Shown here piece after piece: positions 1 to 9,581 of a DNA stretch of 64,000 nucleotides (position 1 is its first letter; each line of letters opens with the position of its first letter). The stretch is from Hexactinellida sp. DTS-2022 (taxonomy: Eukaryota; Porifera; Hexactinellida), in contig JAPNXP010000003.1 in the NCBI GenBank assembly GCA_028753945.1, positions 1,178,001-1,242,000 of the forward strand, in the 5' to 3' direction. The translations under genes and the position numbers were made by a program. Under the pieces are notes generated by a model. It searched no databases and was not told the origin of the DNA. It saw nothing but the letters and a program-made list of their open reading frames with translations.

Positions 1-120
1 TATTTCCTTACCTAAAATGTTCATACATTGTAAATAATCATATGATGAGTGTGTTTGACACTTACTTTCAGTATGTCATGGCACTTCCTGTTTTGTTTAC
101 ACAAATATGCACTTCCTAAC

Positions 121-311
121 CAGGGTATATTATAAGCCCATTTTTTTATTCCTGGCCCATTTTTTTATTCCTATTTTCATTTTTTACTCCCTTGAATAGT
201 GAGTTTTTATCGCCTGATATCCATTTCAAGATTCCATTTCTACCGAAAATCCATTTTTTTATCCCACGAAAACATTAAAAAACTTTTTTTTAATCCTTAT
301 AAAATACTCTG
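121..311. mobile_element. hAT-type MITE, 191 bp, CAGGGTATATTATAAG family
   Basis: The ends are imperfect inverted repeats (left CAGGGTATATTATAAG, right reads CAGAGTATTTTATAAG when reversed). The element is flanked by a perfect 8-bp duplication TTCCTAAC at 113-120 and 312-319. It has no coding capacity, and the interior is a T-rich run of 'ccattttttta' motifs. A second, nearly identical copy with its own perfect duplication lies at 55557-55748. An 8-bp duplication with CAG ends is typical of hAT; the P superfamily also makes 8 bp. Confidence 0.85.
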
Positions 312-582
312 TTCCTAACTTGAGAATCAAATTTTATGTAGTTATTTGCAGTTTACTATATATTATACACATTAGTTTATCTAGTGTATACTTCTATTTA
401 CTGGTGCCGACCTATATTTTTCTTAAGACTTATATTTTTCTTTAATACGTAACAAGTAAGTTTCATTCTTTCAATTCAAAATAGCTATTAATTTTAAACA
501 ATGGATAAAATGGAAATTACTGTATCCTAATTAATGATTTATTTTGTCGGCACAGCTGTAATTTTGGATTTTTTGTTCTATA

Positions 583-1131
583 GTGGCAAGACGATTTCTC
601 CCACGCTGCCTCGAGGATTGGCTAGACTCCCGTGAGGAGGACCACCGCCTAGTCAGAGAGGTACCCGAGATCATTGCTGGAATGCATATTCTCGAGGTCA
701 ACGATATAATTATCCGCAATGACCTTGCTATGGTCCATGATTCCCTCCAGCGAATCGAGTCATCAATATCATGTAACCGAGCTGTTGTTGGGACTGATGC
801 TAGGCAACCTGTTGTTGGGACTGATGCTAGTGTTGGGACTGATGCTAGGCAACCTGTAGTTGGGACTGATGCTGAGCAACCTGTTGTTGGGACTGATGAG
901 CAACCTGTTGTCGGGACTGATGCTAGTGTTGGGACTGATGCTGAGCAACCTGTTGTTGGGACTGATGAGCAACCTGTTGTTGGGACTGATGAGCAACCTG
1001 TTGTTGGGACTGATGCTGAGCAACCTGTTGTTGGGACTGATGCTAGGCAACCTGTTGTTGGGACTGATGCTGAGCAACCTGTTGTTGGGACTGATGCTGA
1101 GCAACCTGTTGTTGGGACTGAATCCGACTGA
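583..1131 (+). CDS. Hypothetical exon ending in nine-residue VGTDARQPV repeats
   Basis: No family was recognised. The first ~65 residues are a charged, non-repetitive region (MARRFLPRC, SREEDHRLVREVPEI) that could form helices. The remaining ~115 residues are tandem copies of VGTD(A)(R/E)QPV, ending VGTESD. The listed start is a GTG, not an ATG. It directly follows a T-rich tract ending in TATAG at 580-582, which looks like a 3' splice site, so this is better read as an internal or terminal exon than as a complete gene. The repeats stay in frame although units of 27, 24 and 18 bp are mixed, all multiples of three. That suggests the frame has been kept. Low-complexity tandem expansion in a non-coding locus could give the same appearance, because the repeats are also open in other frames. 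Confidence 0.35.
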   Translation: MARRFLPRCLEDWLDSREEDHRLVREVPEIIAGMHILEVNDIIIRNDLAMVHDSLQRIESSISCNRAVVGTDARQPVVGTDASVGTDARQPVVGTDAEQPVVGTDEQPVVGTDASVGTDAEQPVVGTDEQPVVGTDEQPVVGTDAEQPVVGTDARQPVVGTDAEQPVVGTDAEQPVVGTESD

Positions 1132-1175
1132 TGCTAGGCAACCTGTTGTTGGGACTGATGCTAGGCAACCTGTTG
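782..1175. repeat. 27-bp minisatellite, GTTGGGACTGATGC unit
   Basis: About fifteen head-to-tail units of 27 bp (core GGGACTGATGCTAGGCAACC) with shorter 24- and 18-bp variants. Units differ mainly at TAGG versus TGAG. The last two units lie beyond the stop of the overlapping reading frame, so the array is not strictly confined to the coding part. Confidence 0.9.
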
Positions 1176-1394
1176 CCTCAAAAAGGATATTTTATATTCT
1201 TAAGTAATTTAAGTATCCCCCCCACTTTACAACCTCATCACGAACTTATAGATAATCCAAGACCCGAAAGGTCGATCTATTCATATTCATCGTCAATGAA
1301 TTTTTAACTTAACGAATATGTATTCTGTTTAATCATTTCTATGGGTTTGTCTATTCCATAGCAAATTCGTTCCAGTGTAAGCGAGTTTTGGGTA

Positions 1395-1550
1395 TCCAGC
1401 GATTTAGGGATCCCCGTCCCTAAAACGCTAGCGATATAGGGACGGGATCCCTAAATCGCTAGCGTTTTGTGATAGTAGGGTCCCTATATCGCTAGCGTTT
1501 TGTGATCGTGGGGTCCCTAAATCGCTAGTGATACAGGTACGCCAGTGTTT
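1395..1550. repeat. 33-34-bp tandem repeats with palindromic GATCCCTAAATCGCTAGCG motif
   Basis: Units beginning GGGATCC or GGGTCCC recur at 1444, 1478 and 1511 and carry CGCTAGCGTTTTGTGAT. An inverted copy of GGGATCCCTAAATCGC precedes them (from about 1399), so the block can also fold back. The sequence is clearly less AT-rich than its surroundings. No gene is seen. Confidence 0.7.
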
Positions 1551-1642
1551 TGGGTATCCTCGTTTATGTGCCCTAAATTATCTAAAGTACTTATGATTAC
1601 TTGATGATATATAGATATGTAATTATACTACCTACGGTAGGC

Positions 1643-2635
1643 CTAACTAACACTAAATTTCTTCGCAAATTTCACTCGCCAACTTATAGTTTGGGTCTGT
1701 CCACGCCAGTATCGGGATCCGCATACATTCTTGTGAAACCATTCTTGACAATCTGCACATTGTATCATTTTGCCTCCTTCCTGAGTACGGTATTTACAAA
1801 GTAAATCGATCCTCTTTCTATTTCCGAAGCTCTCCTTGATAACGAACGTGAAGCTCTCCTCAATACGAATGTGAATCTCTCCCCGAGTACGAATGCGAAT
1901 CTCTCCTCGAGTACGAATGTAGATCTCTCCCCGAGTACGAATGCGAAGCTCTCCTCGAGTACGAATGTAGATCTCTCCCCGAGTACGAATGCGAAGCTCT
2001 CCTCGAGTACGAATGTAGATCTCTCCCCGAGTACGAATGCGAAGCTCTCCTCGAGTACGAATGTAGATCTCTCCCCGAGTACGAATGCGAAGCTCTCCCC
2101 GAGTACGAATGCGAAGCTCTCCCCGAGTACGAATGTGAATCTCTCCCCGAGTACGATTGTGAAGCTCTCCTCGAGTACGAATGCGAAGCTCTCCCCGCGT
2201 ACGAATGTGAAGCTCTCCCCGAGTACGAATGTGAAGCTCTCCCCGAGTACGAATGTGAAGCTCTCCCCGAGTACGAATGTGAAGCTCTCCCCGAGTTCGA
2301 ATGCGAAGCTCTCCTCGCGTACGAATGTGAAGCTCTCCCCGAGTACGAATGTGAAGCTCTTCTCGAGTACGAATGCGAAGCTCTCCTCGAGTACGAATGT
2401 GAAGCTCTCCCCGAGTACGAATGTGAAGCTCTCCTCGAGTACGAATGTGAAGCTCTCCTCGAGTACGAATGTGAATCTCTCCCCGAGTACGAATGTGAAG
2501 CTCTACCCGAGTACGAATGCGAAGCTCTCCCCGAGTACGAATGCGAATCTCTCCTCGAGTTTCTATTAGACAGAGAGGAACAAGATTACCCAGAGGGGAG
2601 CAATATTTCCTTGGAAAAATAGTTCGGGGGAACAA
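1643..2635 (-). CDS. Long repeat ORF (ELHIRTRG units) ending in a PHD-like zinc finger
   Basis: A 330-residue frame. After ~25 residues it holds about thirty copies of an eight-residue unit E(L/I)(H/R/Y)IRTRG, then a unique tail. The tail (residues ~279-306) reads LLCKYR, EGGKMIQCADCQEWFH, KNVC, which fits a PHD finger core (Cys ... Cys-x2-Cys ... WFH-x-x-x-Cys). PHD fingers bind histone H3 tails and are also common in animal transposon proteins. The second cysteine of the first pair is replaced (CKY rather than CxC) and the last Cys pair is not seen, so the finger is partial. The ORF may be one exon of a longer gene or a transposon remnant into which a minisatellite expanded. The same repeat is open on the plus strand (1871-2569), so openness of the repeat part alone proves little. 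Confidence 0.4.
   Translation of the reverse strand: MFPRTIFPRKYCSPLGNLVPLCLIETRGEIRIRTRGELRIRTRVELHIRTRGEIHIRTRGELHIRTRGELHIRTRGELHIRTRGELRIRTREELHIRTRGELHIRTRGELRIRTRGELHIRTRGELHIRTRGELHIRTRGELHIRTRGELRIRTRGELHNRTRGEIHIRTRGELRIRTRGELRIRTRGEIYIRTRGELRIRTRGEIYIRTRGELRIRTRGEIYIRTRGELRIRTRGEIYIRTRGEIRIRTRGEIHIRIEESFTFVIKESFGNRKRIDLLCKYRTQEGGKMIQCADCQEWFHKNVCGSRYWRGQTQTISWRVKFAKKFSVS
1852..2565. repeat. 24-bp minisatellite, GAAGCTCTCCCCGAGTACGAATGT unit family
   Basis: About thirty tandem 24-bp units of the type CTCTCCCCGAGTACGAATG, varying at GAAGCT/GAATCT/GTAGAT and CCC/CCT positions. Because 24 is divisible by three, stop-free units stay open over the whole array on both strands. The variant AGATCTCTCC units alternate with GAAGCTCTCC units at 1920-2090, a higher-order period of 48 bp. 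Confidence 0.9.
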
Positions 2636-2799
2636 TTTTCACGGGGGAACAAGATCTCCTCTTACACCAGGGTTGGGAACCCTATTCTAGAAATATGAGC
2701 TCACTATCAGGATTAGCAGTACATTAGTACTCACCACACTTGGGTAATTTCAAATTACTGATCATCATAGATTGTTTACAGTAAACACGAGAGACAACT

Positions 2800-3039
2800 G
2801 TGCCTCAGAATTTCTTGGAGAATCGCGTGCGAATGATGCTGTTGCGTTATCCTCAGCAACTTCCCAGAGTGTTCGAATGCCATCCTACGACTGAGGGGGT
2901 TGAGGTTGCCTCTACGTGCTCTCAGAAGCTTCAGGGAGACTCGCGTGCGACTGATAATGGGAAGCGACCTCCAACTACTCCTCAGAGCTTAGGGAAGGTT
3001 TTATCTAAGCTAATTATTTGTTTTTCATATGGGAATTGA
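2800..3039 (+). CDS. Hypothetical ORF, 79 aa
   Basis: No family was recognised. It is more GC-rich than its flanks and follows a splice-acceptor-like TTGTTTACAG at 2771-2780. Two stretches resemble one another (TCAGAATTTCTTGGAGAATC near 2805 and CTCAGAAGCTTCAGGGAGAC near 2920, each followed by a CGTGCGA motif), so part of it is an internal duplication. The last ~14 residues run into AT-rich DNA and may be intron read-through. Confidence 0.2.
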   Translation: MPQNFLENRVRMMLLRYPQQLPRVFECHPTTEGVEVASTCSQKLQGDSRATDNGKRPPTTPQSLGKVLSKLIICFSYGN

Positions 3040-3954
3040 TTTTAGTGTTGGTTGTTTTAGTTATTCTCTGCTAATTACAGTAGTTTAATTCTCTGGGAAT
3101 TGATTATTGTGTTGGTTGTTTTTGTTATTCTAAAGTCAGTTGGATTTTGGTAGTCAATCGTCTATTCTTTTTGGTGATTTGGGAATATAATTGACCTGAA
3201 GGAAACTCTCGGGGGTCCATTATTCCTGTAATTTTGGTGTTGGAACCAGGATTCCCTATAAGATTTGTTTGGAGCACATTTTTTCTCAGGAAGTTATGTT
3301 CAATGGAAGAAATAGATAAGGGGACAGACAGCCGGACAGGATTACTATGACAAACTTTGTTTATATTCAGAGCTAACCTTGGATATACCATGGATGAAAT
3401 TTCCTAACCACTGAAATACATTTGGTAGTGCACATAGACTGATATTTCTAACTGAAAATACCTTTGTTATACCCAATGTTATGAACTAGCTATACCTGAG
3501 ATATTCGAAAGTTTGTTACTAATCTAATTATTACTGACTTTCTATTCTTCATTTTGATTTAGTAATTTCGTAAGTCACAGATATACACTAACATACTCAA
3601 TGAATGAAAACTTAAGATTTACTATTGCTACAGAATATCCTTCGCTTGTTCTTTATACCCTCGTAACTCCAGTGGTACCAACACACCCACTGCTGGTTCT
3701 TTCTGTTGCTACGAATCGGGCTTTCATTTACCGTGAAGATACTTCTGAACCAAATTTACCCGAAGAGTATATCGCCTTGTTGCGGCGCTTCCGTAAAGAC
3801 TGCAAATTTTTCCTGTGCGACAATCTGCCTCCTACGGCGTTGTGAGCCTCGCGGCACTTCTGAATTCGGAATTGGTTTCGAAGACGATCAGATTTCCCAA
3901 TGTATTGCATACGCATGCTTTTGTAGCTTGAGTGAAACCAAGTTCTTTCATATG
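3040..3954. other. Stretch without a supported gene
   Basis: Short frames at 3125-3391 (minus) and 3600-3845 (plus, 81 aa) show no recognisable domain. TTCTCTGCTAATTACAGTAG near 3064 and TTCTCTGGGAATTGATTATT near 3090 are flanked by similar TTGGTTGTTTT motifs, a small imperfect direct repeat. Nothing else is seen. Confidence 0.5.
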
Positions 3955-4065
3955 AACTGAATACAAATCTTCATGAGAACTGAATACAAATCTTTCATGA
4001 GAACTGAATACAAATCTTTCATGAGAACTGAATACAAATCTTTCATGATAACTGAATACAAATAT
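3955..4065. repeat. ~26-bp tandem repeat, GAACTGAATACAAATCTTTCATGA
   Basis: Four to five head-to-tail copies of GAACTGAATACAAATC followed by TTTCATGA, the last copy diverged. AT-rich and non-coding. Confidence 0.85.
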
Positions 4066-4594
4066 GGCTTAAAGCAAAATACAGAAAGAGAGGTACTTGC
4101 AACGAAGGACTTGTGACCAACTCTCTTCGACTTCGGCGCTTTATTCCAAGCATATTATGCACACTCTGCCGTGAGTGATGCTTTTTCAGACACATATTTA
4201 TGTGTATCCCAATATTCTTCCTACTCTTATGCATAATTTGGCTTCGAATACAACTATCAAAAGTTTTTGTCGTTCCTTTAATTTGTTTTGCATACTAAGT
4301 TCTCAAACACTTATAACGGCAGAATTCTTCACTTGCTCAATGATGTCTCTCAATTCGAAAGTGATAGTGACAGATAGAAAGATAGTGCCCAGTAGTCAAT
4401 ATTTATTATTTAAAACGAAAACTTATTTAATTAATACACGCCTCATCATGAGTACACACGAGTAGCGCATGCGCCAGGTACTTTTTAATATATGCAGGTG
4501 CACATCTGACCCACGGACACATATCCTGAAAATTTGGACTCTTAGATAATTAAACTTTGTTCTGTGGAGATGATACGGACCAATAACTAACCAA

Positions 4595-4716
4595 GGCAGG
4601 AAGATTAGAACTGGGCCACTATACTAAAGTATAGTCGGCACAGTAATAAATAAATAAATAAATGCAGTAAGATTAGAACTGGGCCACTATACTAATAGTA
4701 TAGTCGGCACAGTAAA
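4595..4716. repeat. Two tandem copies of a palindromic 50-bp repeat (ACTATACTAAAGTATAGT core)
   Basis: Two copies, 4595-4645 and 4663-4716, of AAGATTAGAACTGGGCCACT followed by the palindrome ACTATACTA-x-AGTATAGT and CGGCACAGTAA, separated by (AAAT)n. A third copy, reversed, is at 54791-54844 with the same palindrome. This is a dispersed hairpin repeat, probably the fused ends of an unidentified MITE. Confidence 0.6.
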
Positions 4717-4987
4717 AAGCTTGTCTACCTATAAGTTAATTCGTGAAACAAGTACCGTACTATTCGAGTCCTATTCAAAGGAATCTTCAATCTACTCATA
4801 GAGTCATACAAAGAACTTTCCCAGACTTCCAATGAGCACTGGTGCTTGCTCGGACCTGAGAAACGTGAATACACTGCCTATCTATTCTGTAGAGTCTATT
4901 TATCTCTTTTTACACTATATTGAATCCCAGCTTGTTGCATATTGTCTAGTTGGTATGTCTAATTAGTAATTATATTCTCAATCACAC

Positions 4988-5466
4988 CAGGGTTGTATCA
5001 ACTCATTTTGAGTTGGCAGAATCAACTCATTTTCTTGAATGAGTTGAATGAGTTGGTGACAGCAAAATGAATGAGTTGAATGAGTTGGTAACAGAAAAAT
5101 GAATGAGTTGAATGAGTTGGTAGACAAAAAATGAGTTGATACAACCCTACTTCCGACCATGGCCAGACAACTTTCACTTTGTCGTAACATTAATGCGTAG
5201 GGAGATCCAAATTTGGCCGGATCACTTTTGAGAGCCGACCGACGCAGCTATAAATGTATTATTAAACTGAAGATTTAAGATATACGTTAGTACAATTAGT
5301 TTAATAAAAAATGAGTTGGCAGAATCAACTCATTTTCTTGAATGAGTTGAATGAGTTGGTAACAGCAAAATGAATGAGTTGAATGAGTTGGTGAAGGAAA
5401 TTTGAATGAGTTGGTAGACAAAAAATGAGTTGTTTTGCCAACTCAAAATGAGTTGATACAACCCTG
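4988..5466. mobile_element. hAT-type MITE with perfect ~31-bp TIRs, 479 bp
   Basis: The inverted ends are identical for about 31 bp (CAGGGTTGTATCAACTCATT...). The flanking 8-bp duplication AATCACAC lies at 4980-4987 and 5467-5474. The interior has many direct copies of ATGAGTTGAATGAGTTGG close to both ends and an internal TIR-like end near 5125-5149. The subterminal repeats resemble the clustered transposase-binding motifs of hAT elements. Perfect TIRs and duplication suggest recent insertion. It has no coding capacity. Confidence 0.88.
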
Positions 5467-5474
5467 AATCACAC

Positions 5475-6971
5475 TATAAGAATCTCTATTATTTGAACAA
5501 GTGGGCCAGTAAGTCCCGGAACAAATTATATATATGTTGGCAGGGATGTAAGTATATTTCTCTAAAGGATTCGATACAACTATTCATTCTAGTTGTGCAG
5601 TCAGGAGTGGTGGCGTAAATGCACACCTTGTGTGGGAATAAGCCGTGTAACATTGTAACAGCTTCCGAAACAGTGGCTAAAAAATGTCCTATGAGTTTCG
5701 CTCCTGGTAACAATCCTGATTGGATGTAAGAATGAGTATAATTTTGTGCTCTACAAGGGAATTAGATCTGTGTTCGGATGTTGAGTGCCAGATACAGTCT
5801 TGATTAGAAGGTGTCCCACCACTGCATTCGGGTACAGCCTTGAACGTGTTGCTTCATGATGGGAGAACGAATTAGGCTGTACTGAACTTGTCTGACCACA
5901 TTGACTCTCGACTGGTGCTGTCTCCCTTTCATATGTGTGGTCTGCTAGGCACAATATCGTGTCCCTCATTTGTAAGGATACACTGTATTCAAGCCGGACA
6001 CACTCTACAGTTTCTCATCCACCAGGGCAGAAATTGTGGTGAGTTAACATTTTATGGATTGGTCCCCCCCTTTATTATTCAGTTTATTCTTTGTTCCCAT
6101 TTTTTTAAATAGCAATTCTTTGATTACAACTCACTGTAATTTGTCTGCATAACAATATACCGTATACACCTATCTCGAATAATTACCCCTCCCACAAAGG
6201 AGCAAATACTGTACTACCGCTGTCTAGAGTAAACATCTTTTCAAATATATACCTCAAAACATGAGATATTCTCGAAAACTAAATGGCCAAAATACCATCT
6301 TCAAAATACGCCCACCACATTGTGCCATAGGCCTCGAAGGCTTATCCTGTAGATTAAGGTTTGGCACTTTATGCATCCTGAATTAATATGCTGGCTCAAG
6401 TATAACTATCAAATTCTTGTTACATTAAGTTACTATTTTGTTGGAAATGCCAATGATCTATGTGCATGCACTTCTAAGTTCTAACTAATATATGTTCAAT
6501 TAATTTTTGACTAAATAGTTTAGATTTTCATTGTGATATAAATTTTTGTCAGTAAGCATTACTTTATGTTTTCTTTTATTAGATCTTATTAACGGTTTCC
6601 AAGCACAGACATTTGTAATTTAACATTGCACTATCAATTTGCGCAAACATTTCCCCAAGTGGCATTTGGACTAATGTCCGGATAATCGAACAGCCCGGAT
6701 AATCAAACTCCGAATAATCGATGTTGCACTGAAATTATAAAATCGTGTGAACAACGTATAATTTTATCAATATCCAGTTAACATATTTGATATAAGAAAT
6801 ATATTATTCATTCAACTGAATATACTACTTGATCGCACTGGTTTGGAGAGAAATATGTTAGAGTCGTGATGTTTATCATTTTGGGCACAGGTTCAAAATG
6901 CTGCTTGTATTTTGAAATATATATACAGCTCGTTGAATGTGTGTCATTACAAGCTCTGATACGTGACCACC
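5475..6971. other. Stretch without a supported gene
   Basis: Short frames only, none with a recognisable domain. Around 6670-6725 the motif CCGGATAATC recurs twice (with CGAACAGC and AAACTCC), a pattern resembling the ends of Tc1/pogo-type MITEs, but no second end was found. Confidence 0.45.
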
Positions 6972-7505
6972 TTATTTCAGGTATGAGTATCCTCTGTTAA
7001 GTAAAATCGATTGGCAACAAATACGTATATCCGTCTTCAGCAATGCGGATAGAGCCATCAATTCGACATCACCATCCCGAATTGCTTCCATTAACATGCC
7101 ACTTGCTCTCAAGTATTTTGCAGGTGTAGTTGATTGAACCTGTTGAAAGTACCAACCTATAGTGTTGCGTCCTTGTGTGACCATGTAGCGGCATATCTCT
7201 CCACGCAACTTGAGGTGATGCTTCTCACTGCCCGTAAGTATTTTCGAAAAACACCTAAAGAGACAATTACCATCGCCTTGGATATCAATATACCTCCAAG
7301 GTTGGTAAGTCTTTAAACTCTGTCCATTTAGGGTTGCGTCTTGTTCAATTTCTGTTTGATATTCAATTCCCAACATGTTACTTTTATCTTTTTTCCATTG
7401 GATAGAGGGATATGAAATGATGGGCTCATCGGCCGAAAGGTGAAATAAATCAAAAAGAGAATCATCTAACGGTGCGTCAAGTGATTTCATTACTATATAC
7501 TTCAT
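6972..7505 (-). CDS. OTU-family cysteine protease fragment
   Basis: Ovarian-tumour (OTU) domain proteins are papain-like cysteine proteases that remove ubiquitin; in invertebrate genomes many copies sit in mobile elements. The 177-residue frame starts at an ATG, has ~70 residues of unique sequence, then IDIQGDGNCLFRCFSKIL (residues ~73-90), the classic D-G-N-C motif with the nucleophile Cys at ~81. It is followed by LRGEICRYMVTQG and, near residue 147, DGDVELMALSALLKTDI, matching the OTU pattern 'gdvElmALs.ll...I'. The frame stops about 30 residues later, before the usual catalytic His-containing strand, so the domain is truncated or continues in another exon. No partner gene is adjacent; fragments of TTAA elements follow at 7634 and 8013. 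Family assignment is fairly sure; whether it is a host gene or a transposon passenger is open. Confidence 0.65.
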   Translation of the reverse strand: MKYIVMKSLDAPLDDSLFDLFHLSADEPIISYPSIQWKKDKSNMLGIEYQTEIEQDATLNGQSLKTYQPWRYIDIQGDGNCLFRCFSKILTGSEKHHLKLRGEICRYMVTQGRNTIGWYFQQVQSTTPAKYLRASGMLMEAIRDGDVELMALSALLKTDIRICCQSILLNRGYSYLK

Positions 7506-7633
7506 TGCCTAAATGAGAACTTTATTAACTCCTCATTTTACTTCTGTGCAAACTAATCTCTGATATTATGAATTAATGATTTTCAGGGCTGGAAACATCT
7601 AACAGTCGTCAACAACCAGAAGGAGGCTGTTAA

Positions 7634-7770
7634 GGAGGCTTAGGGTGAAAAATGTATTAGCGGTATGGGTGGTTTTAGCATTTTTGTAGATATTGAAGTG
7701 TAATTCTCCAATCTGCTCTGTAATTGCATAAGAAAGCATAAAATGTATACAGCATATCTAAGTCCAAACT
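7634..7770 (-). mobile_element. Fragment of the tRNA-like TTAA element
   Basis: It begins right after TTAA (7630-7633) with GGAGGCTTAGGGTG, then AATGTATTAGCGGTATGGGT, which matches the right end of the elements at 9582 and 56081 read on the opposite strand. Similarity fades after about 130 bp, so this is a truncated, diverged copy. Confidence 0.5.
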
Positions 7771-8012
7771 ATTTTTCGAGTAGCATTAATTAATTATAAT
7801 TACGCCAATATATTAAGACTCAGTATTAATGGTGGAACCGGGTCCAGCGCCCGTATTAACTAAGATCTTAAGTACTAAGATCATTATTATGTTTCAAGAT
7901 CGATTTTAATACCGAACTTAGAACTATTCACTAAGAAATAAGATCGAGCTTAAGACCGAACTTAAAATTAACTTTAGGTAAATATGATTAGAATAGAGCA
8001 TTTCCTAATTAA

Positions 8013-8205
8013 GGTTAAATTACGGCAGATTCAGCCAAAAAAACACATGAATTTAGTTTCGAAGGTGGGAGTTTGAATTTCACATATATGATAGAAGACA
8101 TTATAGCTAGATTCAAACTGAAAACGAAATCAAATTATCTTCTATAACCTCGATTTATGGGGCGTGCAACTTTATGCTAATACAAAAGTCCCATAGGTGG
8201 ATATT
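8013..8205 (-). mobile_element. Truncated copy of the 720-bp TTAA element (GGTTAAATTAC family)
   Basis: It starts after TTAA (8009-8012) with GGTTAAATTACGGCAGATTC and continues colinear with the element at 53902 as far as 'tacaaaagtcccatagg'. The other three quarters of the element are missing. Confidence 0.75.
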
Positions 8206-8474
8206 GTAGGCCTAGACTCGATTTTTGTAACCCTAAATTAAAATCCTGCCTAAACACTCTCCTTTAGGCGCGCCCAACACCCTGGTAATATCCAAAGCTG
8301 GTTGATGAAATATATCGAAGTTTTATGTATATAGAATGCAGAGACATCCGTCGGTTGCCAGGGAAGTGTCTATTATCTCAGAAGTGCTCGAAACCTGCAA
8401 ATGTTATGTAAAACAAACTGTCCACTGGACTATCCGTGATTGATTAATTGATTGATAGGATAATTAATTTTTGT

Positions 8475-8690
8475 TTTTACAAAGAAATAAGTAAAGAAAT
8501 TAACAAAATTTCAAAATGAACTTATATGCTAACTTCAAACGGGTATTATAGGTAAACAAGTATACTGATCACGAATAAAAGATCTTAAAATTATATATAA
8601 ACATCTGATATTTTTGCATGCAAAGTAGGTAAACAAATCTATTGATATTGAAAGTGAACATAGAAACTAAATTCCAAATGTTGGAATTGG
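8475..8690. repeat. Fragment related to the interior of the 14665/57391 hAT element
   Basis: It contains ATAGGTAAACAAGTATACTG and a second GTAGGTAAACAAATC ~100 bp on. The same paired motif occurs inside the hAT element at about 15010-15250, as part of a tandem ~135-bp duplication. Ends were not defined. Confidence 0.35.
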
Positions 8691-8882
8691 TAAAATGTAT
8701 ACTGTAATTTTAAATGTAAATATTAATTGTCTAGGGAAAATCAAGGCCGAGAGTGTATACAAGTGGTAATAAACTATTAATTATTATAGTACAAATAACC
8801 AATTTCACGTTCAAACTCCTCTTTCTCACACTCGTAGTTCTTTTCAAAATGTTTAAAACTTCATATTCTAACCCGTATATTA

Positions 8883-9092
8883 TCTAGCCAACTATTAAAA
8901 AAAAATATTCATATTCTAATGCACAGATTGTCGTAAGAACATATCATCACCTTTTCACGTTCAATTTTCTCTTGACCCTTTAGTGGTTCTCTTAATTATT
9001 ATAATAAACTTCATTATCTCCACATTCTCTAGCCAACTATTCAACTATAAATTCATATTCTAATGCACAGAAGGTCGTAAGAATATACATAC
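8883..9092. repeat. Direct duplication, ~145-bp spacing
   Basis: TCTAGCCAACTATT ... TCATATTCTAATGCACAG is found at 8883 and again at 9028, with similar text before each copy (TTCACGTTCAA ... CTC). This is a diverged two-copy tandem duplication. No gene is seen here. Confidence 0.6.
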
Positions 9093-9211
9093 ATCATTAA
9101 CGTCAACAAAATTGGAGCTTGACAAACAAATACATTGGGGGGAGTCTCCCTCTCCATCTGTCCGTTGGGCCCTGTTGAAGTGTGGGTCTATCTATATATA
9201 TAAAAGACAAT

Positions 9212-9212
9212 C

Positions 9213-9245
<33 letters not shown>

Positions 9246-9298
9246 TTCTCTGTTTCTCTGTATGTCTGTATGTCTGTCTGTATGTCTGTTTGTCTGTA

Positions 9299-9351
<53 letters not shown>

Positions 9352-9353
9352 GT
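9212..9353. repeat. (CTGT)n microsatellite just inside the Helitron 5' end
   Basis: Imperfect CTGT/TTGT/CTGTATGT repeats of ~140 bp. They make three overlapping SVCLSVCL-like frames that are not genes. The tract is followed by CTGAACCGATCTGTACCAAA, a text often seen near the 5' end of animal Helitrons (from memory, not searched). Confidence 0.85.
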
Positions 9354-9581
9354 CCTCACATCTCCTCTGAGATGCCTGAACCGATCTGTACCAAATTTTG
9401 TATATTATCTAGGAATTACCTCACCACTCCAGATAAGGAACATTTAAGAAAAATATTCACTACATCCAACCGCAAGGTGCCAAAACCTTTAACCAATTAA
9501 ATTCGAGGGTTGTCCCAGTATGGATTAGCATCTAGCATTCAAAGTTTGCAGTATATAATGCCTACTGATACTGTAATTTAT

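Noticed and set aside
860-1207. Plus- and minus-strand shadow frames over the VGTD array
   Set aside because: They are other frames of the same 27-bp minisatellite; only 583-1131 has a non-repetitive part.
9112-9500. Three overlapping frames of SVCLSVCL repeats
   Set aside because: Translation of a (CTGT)n microsatellite; all three frames are open because the repeat has no stop codons.
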